NCBI GenBank assembly: GCA_033297205.1
Contig: MU859091.1
Location: forward strand, 1-64,000
Length of the DNA stretch: 64,000 nt
Direction: 5' to 3'
DNA from: Pseudoneurospora amorphoporcata
Lineage: Eukaryota; Ascomycota; Sordariomycetes; Sordariales; Sordariaceae
Below are positions 1 to 12,323 of this stretch, one piece after another. Below the pieces are notes generated by a model. That model made no database searches. It saw only the letters and a list, made by a program, of their open reading frames with translations, and was not told the DNA's origin. Both the position numbers and the translations under genes were made by a program. Numbering within the stretch: position 1 is the first letter of the stretch; each line of letters opens with the position of its first letter.

Positions 1-93
1 TATCCAGACCGTACACCTCCCTCTCTTCCCTTCCTCTCTCCTCGTACAACTACGTATGTCACATCTACCCCCTACCTCGCCCTGCACCGTGAT
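1..93 (+). repeat. LTR-like direct repeat, left copy
   Basis: This stretch matches 2189-2284 almost base for base, with about two substitutions and a 2-bp TC insertion in the right copy. Both end at ...CTGCACCGTGATA, where the flanks diverge. The two copies bracket the retrotransposon coding remnant, so they are probably pieces of its long terminal repeats. The left copy begins at the window edge and may extend beyond it. It joins integrase coding sequence directly, so gag, protease and reverse transcriptase are missing here. Confidence 0.6.
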
Positions 94-1963
94 ATGAAGG
101 TCGCTTTCGCTGAATGTTCTACGGCGGGAAGCAAGGCGTACTATAGAGGAAGGGTGCTTATCGATCCTAATAATACCGCCACCCATCTACTGCTCGTCCA
201 CCGCGCTCACTCGTTACCAACGGCAGGCTATTTAGGTAGAGATAAGATATGGGCATAGATAAACGAGTATTGGTACTGGCTAGGCATGGTAGAAGCCGTT
301 CGAACTTACTACAAGGGTTGCTTAGTGTGCTCGAAGACGAAGGTATCGCGGCGCGCCAAAGTAAACTATTTCAAGCCTATGCCCGCGGCCTACGTACCAT
401 AGACGGATATTTCGGTTAATTACGTCTCCCCGTTGCTAGAAAGTCTACATTTGGGCCAGAAGTTCAAGCACATCGCTATTGTAGTAGACCGCCTAACGAA
501 GATACGTCACTACATCCCCACCGTCACTATAGAAGCGGAAGAGCTAGCGGACCGCTTTATTGACCGCATCTACACCCTTCACGGCCTACCAGATACCGTT
601 GTTTCCGACCGCGGCTCTCAATTCGTTTCTCTGTTCTGGTCTACGATCTGCAGACGCCTAGCCATCAAGAGGCTATTAAGCTCCGCTTTCCACCCTTAGA
701 CTAATACCTAGACAGAGCGCATTAACGTAGAGATGGAGCAATATCTACGTATCTTCGTCAACTGGGCACAGACGGACTAGGCACGATAGCTCCCACTAGC
801 GGAGTTTGCAAGTAATAATATAGTTTCTGAGACTACGGGCGTAACTCCCTTCTTTACCAACTATGGTTTCCACCCCCGCATGGGCGTTGAGCCCGTAGCG
901 GTTGTACCGTCAGAGGGCTTCTTACTAGCGCAATAGAAGAAGTACTTGAAGGCTAACGAACTGTTCGCTCGTTTCGAAGCCATTTAGGACTATATACGCA
1001 CCTTTACGAAGAAGGCACAAGATAAATACGAAGCTAATGCCAACGAGAATTAGTCCGACACACCAAAATACCGCGCTGGTAATCTCGTTATGCTGAACAT
1101 GACCAACCTCAATAACGGCAGGCTACACAATAAGCTTTACCCTTAATGGGAGGGCCCTTTCAAGGTGGATTAGGTATAATCTTATAACGTTAAGCTAATC
1201 TTACCCGCTAATATGAAGTGCTCGCTAGTTTTCTACGTCTCTATAGTTAAACCTTACTACGAGGGCCTTCTTGGCCAAGCCGATTTGTAGGGCGACGTGC
1301 GAGCTAACGAAGGTAGGGTAATAGTTAGGATTGACGACTACGAAGAAGTAGCGGAGTAGGAGTTCGATAGGCTATTAGATTACTTCTAACGAGGAGGCAA
1401 CCGTTACTAGTTCTATATCATAAAATAGAAGCACCACGACCCTACCGACGAACCCCTTGACAACGTTAAAGGAGTAAGAGAGGCTGTTACCACCTTCTAT
1501 CGCGACTACCCAGATGCGCCCATCCCGCCGGCAGTCCGGAAATAGCCAGAGATCAAGGCCATACTTTAAAAGCGGAGGAGCCCAGCACCCCGAACACGCC
1601 ATACGGCACCTCCAGCCCCACCCCCGAGACGCTCCAGACGTATTACCGACCTGAAGGAGCAGATCAATACCGCCGTAGCGGACATCGCGGCTAGCCGTAA
1701 GGCACGAGGGCCCGCGATCGAGGTCGTGAGCCGGGAGCTCGAGCCCCTGACCGAGGAGGACTCAAGGAAGATAGACCAGTTCTTTAGTAGAGTCTTTGGG
1801 AGACTGGCGGAGGTTTAGTAAAGTATACGGCCCCCGACAAGGAATGTGCAGGCACAGCTGGAGGATAGGACCTACCGACAGGGTGATGACGACAGCGCGG
1901 CCGCTCAATCGCGGATCACGAGCGCTCAACTACGGATCGAGGAATTAGAGGACGGGGATTAAG
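94..1963 (+). pseudogene. RIP-degraded Ty3/gypsy chromovirus pol remnant (integrase and chromodomain)
   Basis: Reading one frame from 94 gives a zinc-finger HHCC-like segment (HLLLVHRAH, then CLVCSK), an integrase core (VVDRLTK near 481, VVSDRGSQF near 598, a TNxTERIN-like stretch near 700) and a chromodomain-like end (FYIIKxKHHDPTDEP near 1411). A further in-frame tail runs to 1963. About 21 stops interrupt it, roughly 16 TAG and 5 TAA with no TGA, and no frameshift is needed. Several stops sit where this family has Gln or Trp (for example DxARxLPLAEF near 778). CAG/CAA to TAG/TAA and TGG to TAG are the expected RIP changes. Protease, reverse transcriptase and RNase H are absent, so this is a dead, internally deleted copy. 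Confidence 0.85.
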
Positions 1964-2188
1964 GGATAATCTATCATTTCATGTATATATATACTAGATA
2001 GAGGGTTTGAAGCTCTGTGAGCTTCTTTTGCAAAGAGGTAGTATCACAGGATTATCTGTAATAGTACTAGTAATGCACTGCACGATTAGCACAACTATCG
2101 AGTCTCTATTAGCTATTAGCCAATAGGATCGCACGCATACACTAGTGGGCCTCGGTCTGGATCTAGGGCATAGCTCAGCCCTACCTTA

Positions 2189-2284
2189 TATCCAGACCGC
2201 ACACCTCCCTCTCTTCCCTTCCTCTCTCCTCGTACAACTACGTATGTTACATCTACCCCCTACCTCTCGCCCTGCACCGTGATA
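2189..2284 (+). repeat. LTR-like direct repeat, right copy
   Basis: This is the right-hand copy of the repeat at 1-93 and lies about 225 bp after the last in-frame codon of the retrotransposon remnant. That is the position expected for the end of a 3' LTR. The sequence after 2284 (GGTGCACACC...) differs from the sequence after the left copy, so the repeat boundary is sharp on this side. Confidence 0.6.
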
Positions 2285-3370
2285 GGTGCACACCTACCGC
2301 TCCAGCGAACAATCCGCTCTCAATCTCATCACCAGAACATAAAAATAAGTAGCTAGTAGCTTATATTATTCCGTTCGTCACATATTACTAGTAATTTAAA
2401 TAATACATAAATTAAAGTTTGTTATCCTTTTTATTATTACTAACCTCGTTATTATTAGAAAAATCAATATCGTTAGTCTATTCAATAATATTAATATATA
2501 TATAAGCAATACCTTTAGCTTCTTGCTACTAGCGTAATACTTCAAAGCGGTTATCCTATTTATATTAGTATTTACCTAATTTAATCATATAATAGTAAAA
2601 TATTATTAACATCCTTAAATCTAACTTTAAACTCAATCTTTTTACGACTTTTATTACGAACCTAACCAAAGTAAGTACGCGTTTGAACTAAATTTATAAG
2701 GATAAGGCCTTTTAGTACGTTAGGAGATGAGGGTATTTACAGGACAATGACGTAGTTAGTATATTCAATAAATTGTTAGGAGTTAAGTAGTCGTTTAGTA
2801 TGTTTGAAATAGTTAATAATAGTAATAGTCTCAATACTAATATCATGGGACGCGAGCAAGCACCAAGGTAAGATGTTAATTGTTGTGCGAGGAACTAGAA
2901 GAGGAACCCGTGCGCACACGAGAACTATGTAGGGCATGGTATGGAGCCCTGTGGTCATGGGTCTACAGGGCGGCACCATGCGTGCTAGCTGTACTGCACT
3001 TAGACAGCTGCACTCAGCTGGCTGCACTAATGCAGCACAGCACCTATTTATTTATCTACAAGGAGCAGGCAATGCCTGTGACAACTAATAGTTTGTTTAC
3101 TTATAGATGAGATTGATATCGCTAAGGATTAACTTCGTTTTTTACTATAGTTAGATTGTTAGGGTTTTATTGTAGGAGATAGTTATAGAGAGGAAAGAAA
3201 AGATAGGGGAAAGGATAGGATACTAGAAGAATCAAATTTACAGTGCTCTGGGCTTTCCAGCTATTTCTCCTACTATTTTTTGCAAGCATAAAAAGTATAT
3301 ATTTATGTAGTATGCTTATAGATTCTGCCTGATTTTCTTGGAACTTAAAACTGGATCTCTCGAGTCCCTA
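2285..3370. repeat. AT-rich, probably RIP-mutated repeat debris
   Basis: The base composition is much richer in A and T than the genes to the right, with many TA dinucleotides and no usable reading frame. This fits an old repeat destroyed by RIP, as often seen beside retrotransposon remnants in filamentous ascomycetes. I could not recognise any transposon protein in it. Confidence 0.5.
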
Positions 3371-5772
3371 CAGTAGGTAGCCTAAGCGCCACCACTCATC
3401 AGTGCATACCGCCAAGGAACGGCGTCTGTGCGCGTTCTAGAATTTGACAGGAACACAACGGGCGAGAGCAGTGAAGGCACGAGGGTTAGGGTTGCAATGG
3501 TTACATAAGTTAGTCCTGCCGCAAGTCCGCATCTCCTTAGCATTTGATGGATTGCCTGGCTGTCCCTGGCAGCTGTGTCATCGAGCTGTGTCGTCGAGCT
3601 GAAATCGGCGTGGGATTCTTCTTTCTGTCTCGGTACGACATTGGGAAAGCTAAGCGGTCCAGTCCTTTCCATATGTACTGTGAAAACTGCAATGAGCGCG
3701 ATACAGAACTCGGCATTCGAACACTCCATATAGCTGCGGATGGGACTCCGGACCCAGTAGCATTGGGTACAAACGCAGTTCGAACGTCTGCATTTCGGCG
3801 GAGTTCGATGTTTCGAAACCCAGATTGAATGCTTCCAAGTCCGACTCAAGAACAGATGGTCATGGCGACAGCTCACCTATCATATCAACGCCAGAGAAAC
3901 CCCGAATTCCGAGAAATCGTTAAGTTCAGCATCCGTTAAGTTTTCCCACAAACTGAGCGCAAAAGTTTGCTAACGTTCACGATGCCATCAGGAATGACGA
4001 CGGCCGATCATAGAGGGGCATACGTCGACGTTATGGAGTCGCCATGGAGATGGAAGGGCAGTGAGAATTATCAGATCATCTGATAAGGTACAACCGGTAT
4101 CGATAAAATGGGTCAACAGCATTCTTCCCGGACCAACGAGCTCTTCCAGCTGAGCCCCTTCTGCAATGTCCACGCCCAAGCGACCTTGACGGGCGATAAC
4201 GGACGATAACGGTCATGAACTCATGATAGTGGGGGATAAATTGCGCCCAGAGCCCGATCCATTCGGCCTGTCTCGGTGGGGCTGGTTATTGCAACGTGAT
4301 GATTTTCAGGGGACAACCTGGACAGGGTGGAGGAGGCTGGAATTGAAACAAAGCTGTCCAGCTGGGTGCAAGTCTGGGGAGATCACGTCGATTCGCCATG
4401 CCGCGGTTTTTCGTCTTTCAACTTTTGGTGCCCGTGATGAGACTGGCTCGGTTGGCGCTGCTCACGAGAAAAGCCCTGGCGAACAGCCAATGACTGCGTA
4501 TGTTGTGGCCAAGTTGCCATGCTCGAAATTCTGGAAGCCGGAAAAGTGTTGGTTTTGGGGGGGGAAACAAAAACAATAGGAAAAGGGGGAGGCGTAACAA
4601 TCATTACGTAGCCATCACAAAGGGGAACGATCCAGTTCGGGACACGCTCCGTCTCAAAGCCACCGCATATCGCATCGCGCATCGCATATAGCCGGCGCAA
4701 AATAGATGTTGAACACAAGCTGGTGACGCCGGTATGCTCACATGGATGCCCGACTCAGTGAAATAATGATTCAACCGCGAGGATCTGTACGGTAGACATG
4801 CGCCGGATGGAGGGAAAAACAAGAGAAGAAGAAAGACAAAAGGCTTTTGGGTGGCCCAGTGGTGGCATGTCCAGAACGACACTAGCGATGGAACAATGCA
4901 ACAGGTGAAGGCGGTGAGGCGACCTCTACCCCAACACTCGGGCCCAAGGCCGCTGCTCGAGGACGGCGTGTTGAAATATCGTTGGTGGTTGAAGCAAAAG
5001 ATATGGACCGGTGTATACAGCGTAGCCCGAATTGAGCATAGTTGTATGTGTCTTCGCGATCCGTCACGCAGTAAAAAATGTTCCGTCGTGAGAAACAAAA
5101 GGGGGTCGTCGTGCAGCGACGCGTTGTGAGCGTCTTGGGGAGACACAAAAGCGGGTGTGGCCCGTGTTATTACTGGCATTCGTCCAACCCAGAGGTCCCC
5201 CTGGTCCTTCCCAATTTTTTTTTTGGTTTTTATTTTCCATACCAAGGAGGACAACACCCACTCCGCCTCCTCATCTCGTGGAGTCTAACCTGAAGTGACG
5301 GAGAAGTACCTCACTCATCACAGTCCGCCGACCGGTCAGGATCTTGAGACTTTTTCAACATTGTCTCACGATCGATCCTTCTTCTCCCCTCCCCTCCTTC
5401 CCCCCCTCCATTCTGTTTTTTTTTTTTTTTTTGGGAACATCCACCACCAACAAAGGTACATCACCCGTACCTCGAAGGTAGCAGCTTCATTGCAGCCGCC
5501 AACTGAACTTTAGTCTGCTTCAACCAACTTCCAGTTCCTTGGGACTTGTGGTACTTCTGATTATTCTTTTGCAATAATCGGACTTTCTGCAAGCCAAAAA
5601 AATAGCGGGAAGCGAGATACTCCAGCGGTTTCTCCAACTCCCCGTTTCTGTTGTAACTGAAGGACCCAGTCCAGTGCGCACGACGCAAGGTTTGCGTGAC
5701 AGCTTTCCAAGCGCAGCACCGTTTTCTGTCAAGCGGTCTCTGTACCCGCGACAACTAATTGCAACCTCTGAT
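3371..5772. other. Intergenic region upstream of HMG-CoA reductase
   Basis: No convincing gene is seen. The small open frames on both strands (for example 3382-3876 minus) overlap one another and show no recognisable domain. A GGGTTAGGG telomere-like motif lies at 3483-3491. The part from about 5380 to 5430 is a pyrimidine-rich tract with a long T run, common near fungal promoters. The end of this region is probably promoter and first untranslated exon of the reductase gene. Confidence 0.5.
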
Positions 5773-6003
5773 GTAAGTTCACCCATTCGCGCTGCAATCC
5801 TCCTTCAGCAGTATCACCACAATCCCAGGCAGAAGAGTGTCGTTCTTCTCAATATTCGGCAGCCTGTGGATGGCGTAGTTCGCTCCTTGTGGGCACGCGC
5901 TGCTGCTGACCGCCAACTCGGTCTTATTATAACCATCTGCGCCTCTTGCACGCCGTCTTGTCGTCTCGATCGATGATGATTACTGACGCTTGCTTCGTCC
6001 TAG
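5773..6003 (+). promoter_or_regulatory. Intron in the 5' leader of HMG-CoA reductase
   Basis: A GTAAGT donor at 5773, a branch site TACTGAC at 5981-5987 and a TAG acceptor at 6001-6003 define a 231-bp intron just before the coding start. The signals match the other introns of this window. The intron contains two ATG codons (5973 and 5976) that open a 40-codon upstream frame if it is not removed. That frame ends at 6093-6095, overlapping the main start codon. Splicing removes both ATGs. Intron boundaries are inferred from consensus only. Confidence 0.65.
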
Positions 6004-6037
6004 ATTCCATATCTACCGCAACTCTCAACCCTGCTCA

Positions 6038-6058
6038 ATGTCTGTCGGAGCTCGGTGA
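6038..6058 (+). CDS. Six-codon upstream ORF in the HMG-CoA reductase leader
   Basis: ATG at 6038 opens the frame MSVGAR and stops with TGA at 6056-6058, 33 bases before the reductase ATG. It lies downstream of the leader intron and so remains in the spliced mRNA. Short upstream frames commonly lower translation of the main frame. No product function is implied, and whether it is translated cannot be read from the sequence. Confidence 0.35.
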   Translation: MSVGAR

Positions 6059-6091
6059 CCAGTCCCAATCTCCCCCTAAACATCTGCCAAC

Positions 6092-9000
6092 ATGATCGCC
6101 TCGAGCCTTCTTCCCTCGCGCTTCCGAGGGGAGCAGCCGGCCACCCAGCCCGCCGCCCCTTCGTGGATAAACAAGAAGGTCACCCCTCCGCTCCAACTTC
6201 TCTCCAAGATCACCTCGAGCAACCCAATTCACACCATTGTTCTCGTCGCTCTGCTCGCCAGCTCCTCCTATATCGGCCTCCTGCAGAACAGCCTCTTCGA
6301 TGTCACCAGAAGCGTCAGAAAGGCCGACTGGGAGTCGCTCCAGGCGGGCAGTAGGATGCTTCGCGCCGGTGCCGATACGGAGTGGAACTGGCAAAATCAC
6401 GACGCCGAAGCTCCCATTCCTGCGAATGCCAACCATCTCGCTCTCCTCACCCTCGTCTTCCCCGATTCCTCCGAGTCCGGCTCCGCTGCCGCGCAGATGA
6501 ACGCCGTTCCCATTCCCGCGAACCTCTCGATTACGCCTCTGCCCTCGACCGCCATCTCCTTCACCTACTCCCAAGACAGCGCGCTCGCCTTCTCCCTCCC
6601 GTACAGCCAAGCTTCCGAGTTCTTGACAAACGCCCAGGAAATTCCGAATGCCGTCTCCTCGCAGGAGACCATCGAGACCGAGCGCGGCCATGAGAAGAAG
6701 ATGTGGATCATGAAGGCTGCCCGCGTCCAGACTCGCAGCAGCCTCGTCAAGTGGGTTCAGAATGCCTGGGTTGAGTTCACTGATCTCCTGAGAAACGCCG
6801 AGACTCTTGATATCATCATCATGGCTCTGGGCTACATCTCGATGCACCTCACTTTCGTCTCGCTCTTCCTCTCGATGCGTCGCATGGGATCCAACTTCTG
6901 GCTTGCTACCAGCGTTATTTTCTCGTCCATCTTCGCGTTCCTCTTCGGTCTCCTTGTCACCACCAAGCTCGGAGTTCCCATTACTATGGTTCTGCTCTCG
7001 GAGGGTCTTCCCTTCTTGGTCGTTACCATTGGTTTCGAGAAGAACATCGTTCTGACCCGCGCTGTTTTGTCGCACGCGGTTGACCACCGCCGCCCGACCG
7101 AGAAGTCTGGAAAGACTGCCAAGAAGGCCGATTCGGCCCACAACATCCAGTCTGCTATTCAGCTTGCCATCAAGGAGAAGGGCTTTGACATTGTCAAAGA
7201 CTACGCCATTGAGGCCGGTATTCTTGTCTTGGGCGCTGCTTCTGGCGTCCAGGGCGGCCTGCAGCAGTTCTGCTTCCTTGCCGCGTGGATCCTCTTCTTC
7301 GACTGCATCCTGCTCTTCTCCTTCTACACTGCCATTCTCTGCATCAAGCTCGAGATCAACCGCATCAAGCGTCACGTTCAGCTGCGCAAGGCTTTGGAGG
7401 AGGATGGCGTTAGCCGTCGCGTTGCTGAGAACGTTGCCCAGAGCAATGACTGGCCCCGCGCTGATGGCAAGAATCAGCCTGGCACCTCCATCTTCGGTCG
7501 TCAGCTCAAGAGCACCCATATCCCCAAGTTCAAGGTCATGATGGTTACCGGCTTTGTTCTGATCAACGTCCTCAACCTCTGCACCATTCCGTTCCGCAGC
7601 GCCAACTCCATCTCCAGCATCTCTTCGTGGGCGCGTGGTCTTGGCGGTGTCGTGACGCCTCCTCCGGTCGACCCTTTCAAGGTTGCGTCCAACGGTTTGG
7701 ATCTCATTCTCGAGGCCGCCCGCGCCGCCGGCAGGGAGACTGTTGTGACCGTCCTTACTCCTATTCGCTACGAGCTTGAGTATCCTTCTATCCACTACGA
7801 TCTCCCTCAGAAGTCGGCCGGTGTTGAGGATGCTGATTACGCCAACCTCGGTGGCTATGGTGGCCGCATGGTCGGCAGCATTCTCAAGAGCTTGGAGGAC
7901 CCTATTCTGTCCAAGTGGATTGTGGTTGCCCTCGCTCTCAGTGTTGCGCTCAACGGCTATCTCTTCAACGCCGCCCGCTGGGGCATCAAGGACCCTAACG
8001 TTCCGGATCACCCCATCAACCCCAAGGAGCTGGATGAGGCACAAAAGTTCAACGATACCGCGTCTGCCACCCTTCCCCTGGGGGAGTACATGAAGCCCAC
8101 CGCTCCCTCGACCCCCGTCGCGCCCCTTACCCCGTCCAGCACCGATGACGAAAATGATGCTCAGGCCAAGGAGAATCGCGCTGTTATCCTTGCCGCCCAA
8201 CGCGCTACTACTATCCGTTCCAAGGAGGAGCTCGACAAGGTGCTCGCCGAGAAGCGTACTCATGAGCTCAATGATGAAGAAATTGTCCACCTCTCGCTCA
8301 AGGGCAAGATCCCCGGTTATGCTCTCGAGAAGACCCTCAAGGATTTCACTCGCGCTGTCAAGGTCCGCCGCATGATCATCTCTCGTACCAAGGCCACCAC
8401 CGAGTTGACCAACGTCCTCGACCACTCCAAGCTTCCTTACCAGAACTACAACTGGGCCCAGGTCCACGGTGCTTGCTGCGAGAACGTTATCGGATACATG
8501 CCTCTCCCCGTTGGTGTCGCCGGTCCGCTTGTTATCGACGGACAGAGCTACTTCGTCCCTATGGCTACCACCGAAGGTGTCCTGGTAGCTTCCACCAGCA
8601 GAGGCTGCAAGGCCATCAACTCTGGCGGTGGTGCTGTTACTGTTTTGACTGCTGATGGTATGACTCGTGGCCCTTGCGTTCAGTTCGAGACTCTTGAAAG
8701 AGCTGGTGCTGCCAAGCTTTGGCTCGATTCTGAAAAGGGACAGTCTACCATGAAGAGGGCTTTTAATTCGACGTCTCGCTTCGCTCGTCTGGAAAGCATG
8801 AAGACGGCTATGGCCGGTACCAACCTTTACATCCGCTTCAAGACTACTACTGGTGATGCTATGGGTATGAACATGATTTCCAAGGGTGTCGAGCACGCCC
8901 TTAGCGTCATGTACAACGAAGGTTTTGAGGATATGAACATTGTTTCCGTCAGTGGCAACTACTGCACGGATAAGAAGCCTGCCGCTATCAACTGGATCGA

Positions 9001-9675
9001 CGGACGCGGAAAGAGTGTTGTCGCTGAGGCCATCATCCCTGGTGACGTGGTCAAGAACGTGCTCAAGACTGACGTTGATACCCTTGTCGAGCTCAACGTC
9101 AACAAGAACTTGATCGGTTCCGCTATGGCTGGCTCGGTTGGTGGCTTCAACGCCCACGCGGCCAATATTGTTGCAGCTATCTTCCTTGCTACCGGCCAGG
9201 ATCCCGCCCAGGTGGTTGAAAGTGCCAACTGCATCACCCTCATGAGAAAGTGAGTAACCATTATCCCGCCTGTTATTTTAACTAGTGCATAACTAACATG
9301 ATTCTTTCTAGCCTCCGTGGAAACCTCCAGATCTCCGTCTCGATGCCTTCCATAGAAGTCGGTACCCTTGGCGGTGGCACCATCCTCGAGCCCCAATCGG
9401 CCATGCTCGACATGCTCGGTGTCCGCGGCCCTCATCCTACCAACCCTGGTGAGAACGCCAGGCGTCTGGCTCGCATTGTCGCCGCTGCCGTCCTGGCCGG
9501 CGAGTTGTCTCTCTGCAGTGCTCTTGCCGCTGGCCACTTGGTTAAGGCCCATATGGCCCACAACCGTTCTGCCCCTCCCACCCGCACTAGCACGCCGGCA
9601 CCTGCCGCCGCCGCTGGTCTCACGATGACGAGCGCCAACCCCAGCGCTGCTGCGGTTGAGCGTTCGCGTCGCTGA
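6092..9675 (+). CDS. HMG1: HMG-CoA reductase
   Basis: It reduces HMG-CoA to mevalonate with NADPH, the committed step of sterol and isoprenoid synthesis, in the ER membrane. Exons are 6092-9249 and 9312-9675; the 62-bp intron has a GTGAGT donor, a CTAAC branch site and a TAG acceptor. The product is 1173 aa, the usual length of filamentous-fungal enzymes. The N-terminal half is membranous, with a sterol-sensing-like block at about 236-430 ([16 protein letters not shown] onward). A linker leads to the catalytic domain from about 690. Visible catalytic residues are Glu828 (TTEGVLVAS), Lys961 ([10 protein letters not shown]), Asp1037 (GQDPAQ) and His1128 ([14 protein letters not shown]). NADP-binding DAMGMNM and GTLGGGT are also present. 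The start is the first in-frame ATG after the leader intron. A leader intron and short upstream frames suggest translational control. The whole domain order is intact. Confidence 0.98.
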
Positions 9676-12323
9676 GGAGGGAATCGGCTATGATGATGAT
9701 GGACCGAACGATTTAACCTGGACACTTGCACGCAAATGTTCCAAGGAGCTTTTAATATTGTACATATATACACATACATTATATCTACAAACCACGTTTA
9801 GATAGGGAGATGGGGATTCAAAAATTTTATGTGCTGCCCACCGCATGCCATGCATTGAAAGAAAGAAGCATAGCTCAGGAGTCGTGGGCGTAAGAGCGGG
9901 GGTCGTCTTTTTCGTACTACCCTTTTCTTTTTTTTTTCTTTTTTTTACTTGGGATGAATAAACGGCTATTAGCTAGCAGTACCGGTAATTAGTTAAAAGT
10001 GCGAAGGTCATACAGAGACACAGGCCGTTGAGTTGGGCATAATCTGCTTGACATGGATGGGAGGATGGACACTGGGGTTTAGGTAACCGGTGTCACTCGA
10101 AGGACTGTTGACAACGTTGGAGTATATTAGTTTATACGTTTGTCTTTCCCGAAAGACGATTCTAATTGAAAGAACTAGATTCTTGTTCATTTCGGGGTGT
10201 TCGCATGCATATGTTGTTTGTTTGTTTTTTCCTGTCGTGGTTGTGCCTTGTGTCAGCAGCGTAGAGGTAAAGTCGGACAGACCGTTTTCGTGTCACTGGA
10301 GACTCTGTTTTTCTATTTCAGGTTGTCGTGTACTCAGTGAGGCTCACTAAAGCAGTCGTCGCACATGATGCGGCGCGCGGGACCTCACATTGTGATTTCT
10401 GATGCGTGATACCGCGATAGAGGATTGGCCTCAGCTCCGGCACCCCACTTCCCGAACTCCTCCACTCCACTCTCCCGGCTCGCCACTCGCAGCCCCACTC
10501 GGCAGCGCCCCGGCACGTGGAGGTGTGGTTCCCGTCGCGTGCCAGTGTCAGAGACAGCATCGGATTGAAACTTCAAACGAGATCGAAGACGAGATGGCAG
10601 ACACGGCACTCGGATAATTCACGCACAGCGGCTGCTGCTGCTGCTGCTGCTCCTGCAAATTCCACGGGTGCGTCCGTCTGCTTCTGTTTGCTGTACACTA
10701 CCTATGGGCACAGGCAGGTTTAATGAACTTGTTCCTTTTCAACAAGGCATCAACGAGAAAAAGGAAACGAGAAAATCCACCTACGCCCTACGCTTTACAA
10801 CGTTTCTGTCAGAGAAATGATGCGATAGGTCAGTCCTTTTAGTCTTTATCCTTTTCAGTCACCTCTCTCCAACAAATTCAACGTTGCGCTCGGAGCTCGG
10901 CTCGTACGTAATCGTTAGCCTCTTCACTTCTTTCCCCCCTCACAAACTTCACAAAGGGAGCGGTCCAGATTTCTCCAAAACCCCAGCCCAGTCCACAGAG
11001 ATTCGCAAGGGTGGCTGTCAATGTTGGAATCGACCGAACCAACCGACCAATGCTTTTCTTTCATTCGATCCTTCGTTTTTTGCTATCCTTTGTTTCTACA
11101 TGCCGTCCGAGAGCCAGAGAGCCCACCGGATATAACCCTTTGGAACGGGCTTCTCGAGTCTAATCTCCAACCTCCGCGCGAATCGGGGGGCTTCACAATT
11201 CTTTGTGAGATTTTAGTTACGTTAACAAAGTCATGACAGTCTGTCGGCATTACTGACAGGCTCGGTACGGAGCTAACTGTGATGGCAGCAAACACGCCCA
11301 CAGAGAAGACCAAAGGAAGGTCTTGACAAATCCGGAGAAACGGTTGATCCATCCAGCCGGTATGTATGAAGTATGGTAGGTTCTTGCTCATCATGTTTTC
11401 TTTGCTGTGGTGACTCTTACGTCTGTCGTTTGCTCATCTAGTCCGTCTACAAGTGTATGTACGTGTTACCCAGCTTCGGTGCCGTCATGGACATCGATAC
11501 CTAAAAATGGATGGTTGTAGAGGCTTTTTGTGGGGTTTACTTGGTCACTTCTCTCATATAAGTCGGAGCTAACGACCACCGACTACACGCCGAACCAGGG
11601 GGATTGGGGAGGGGGGCAAGCTCAGCAAACGTGCACCTTCCCTAATTCAGATACTTCGCTTGCTTGCTGTGAAGTTTTTCTTCTTTCCTACAACTTCCAA
11701 AGTTCAAAAGTTTTCTCTTCCTTGTCTTTTCAGTTTTGTTGTTCTTTCCTCTTCATTCGGACAAACATTGACACAACGCTTTGTACGCGACACCATACGC
11801 ATCCAACACTTGGACCCGAGGTTTTGGTTTTCTTCATTCTGGATGATATCATTTCTTCCTTACTCTCAAACCTTTTGTTGTTGTTGTTGCGACTTGTATC
11901 GCAATAGACTTTTGATTACTATCACTTAATCCTCCAATATCATCCCGCGAATCATCAATCACGATTGTCACAGTGAACTACTAGTCTACTGGACGCTTTC
12001 GCGTACGGTATCTCTCTTACCTACCTCTCCTCCGACTTTTCGGCGTCCACCGAACGAACGTTTGCGCCCGGTTTCCCGCTCTTCCCTGGTCGGTCGCACA
12101 AGGCATTCTTTGTTCACAACGGCGCAAACAAGATTCCTAGGATAGTCGAGCGAGGAAGACTAAAACAACAAGTGGTGAAAAGAAGCTTTCTTCTCACTTG
12201 GCAACGGACGAAAAGAGGCCGATATCTCGGGATCCTTGTACACTCCAACTTCGAAACCAAACGAAAGAAACCGTTGCGCCATCTCAAAGTCACCATCCAG
12301 TGACGAACTAGAGTAAGTGAGAC
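9676..12323. other. Intergenic region between HMG-CoA reductase and the MFS gene
   Basis: No gene is supported. The first 150 bp are AT-rich and hold the likely 3' end of the reductase mRNA. A seven-unit CTG-type trinucleotide run lies near 10627. The last several hundred bases (about 11640-12320) are pyrimidine-rich with T-rich patches and probably include the promoter and a long leader of the transporter gene. Confidence 0.5.

Noticed and set aside
3382..3876. 164-aa minus-strand frame left of HMG-CoA reductase
   Set aside because: It overlaps competing frames on both strands, has no recognisable domain and lies next to repeat debris.
6035..9157. 1040-aa open frame on the minus strand across HMG-CoA reductase
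   Set aside because: It is a mirror of the reductase codon bias. The protein is rich in Val, Asp, Gly and Leu without domains, and it has no ATG-based gene context.
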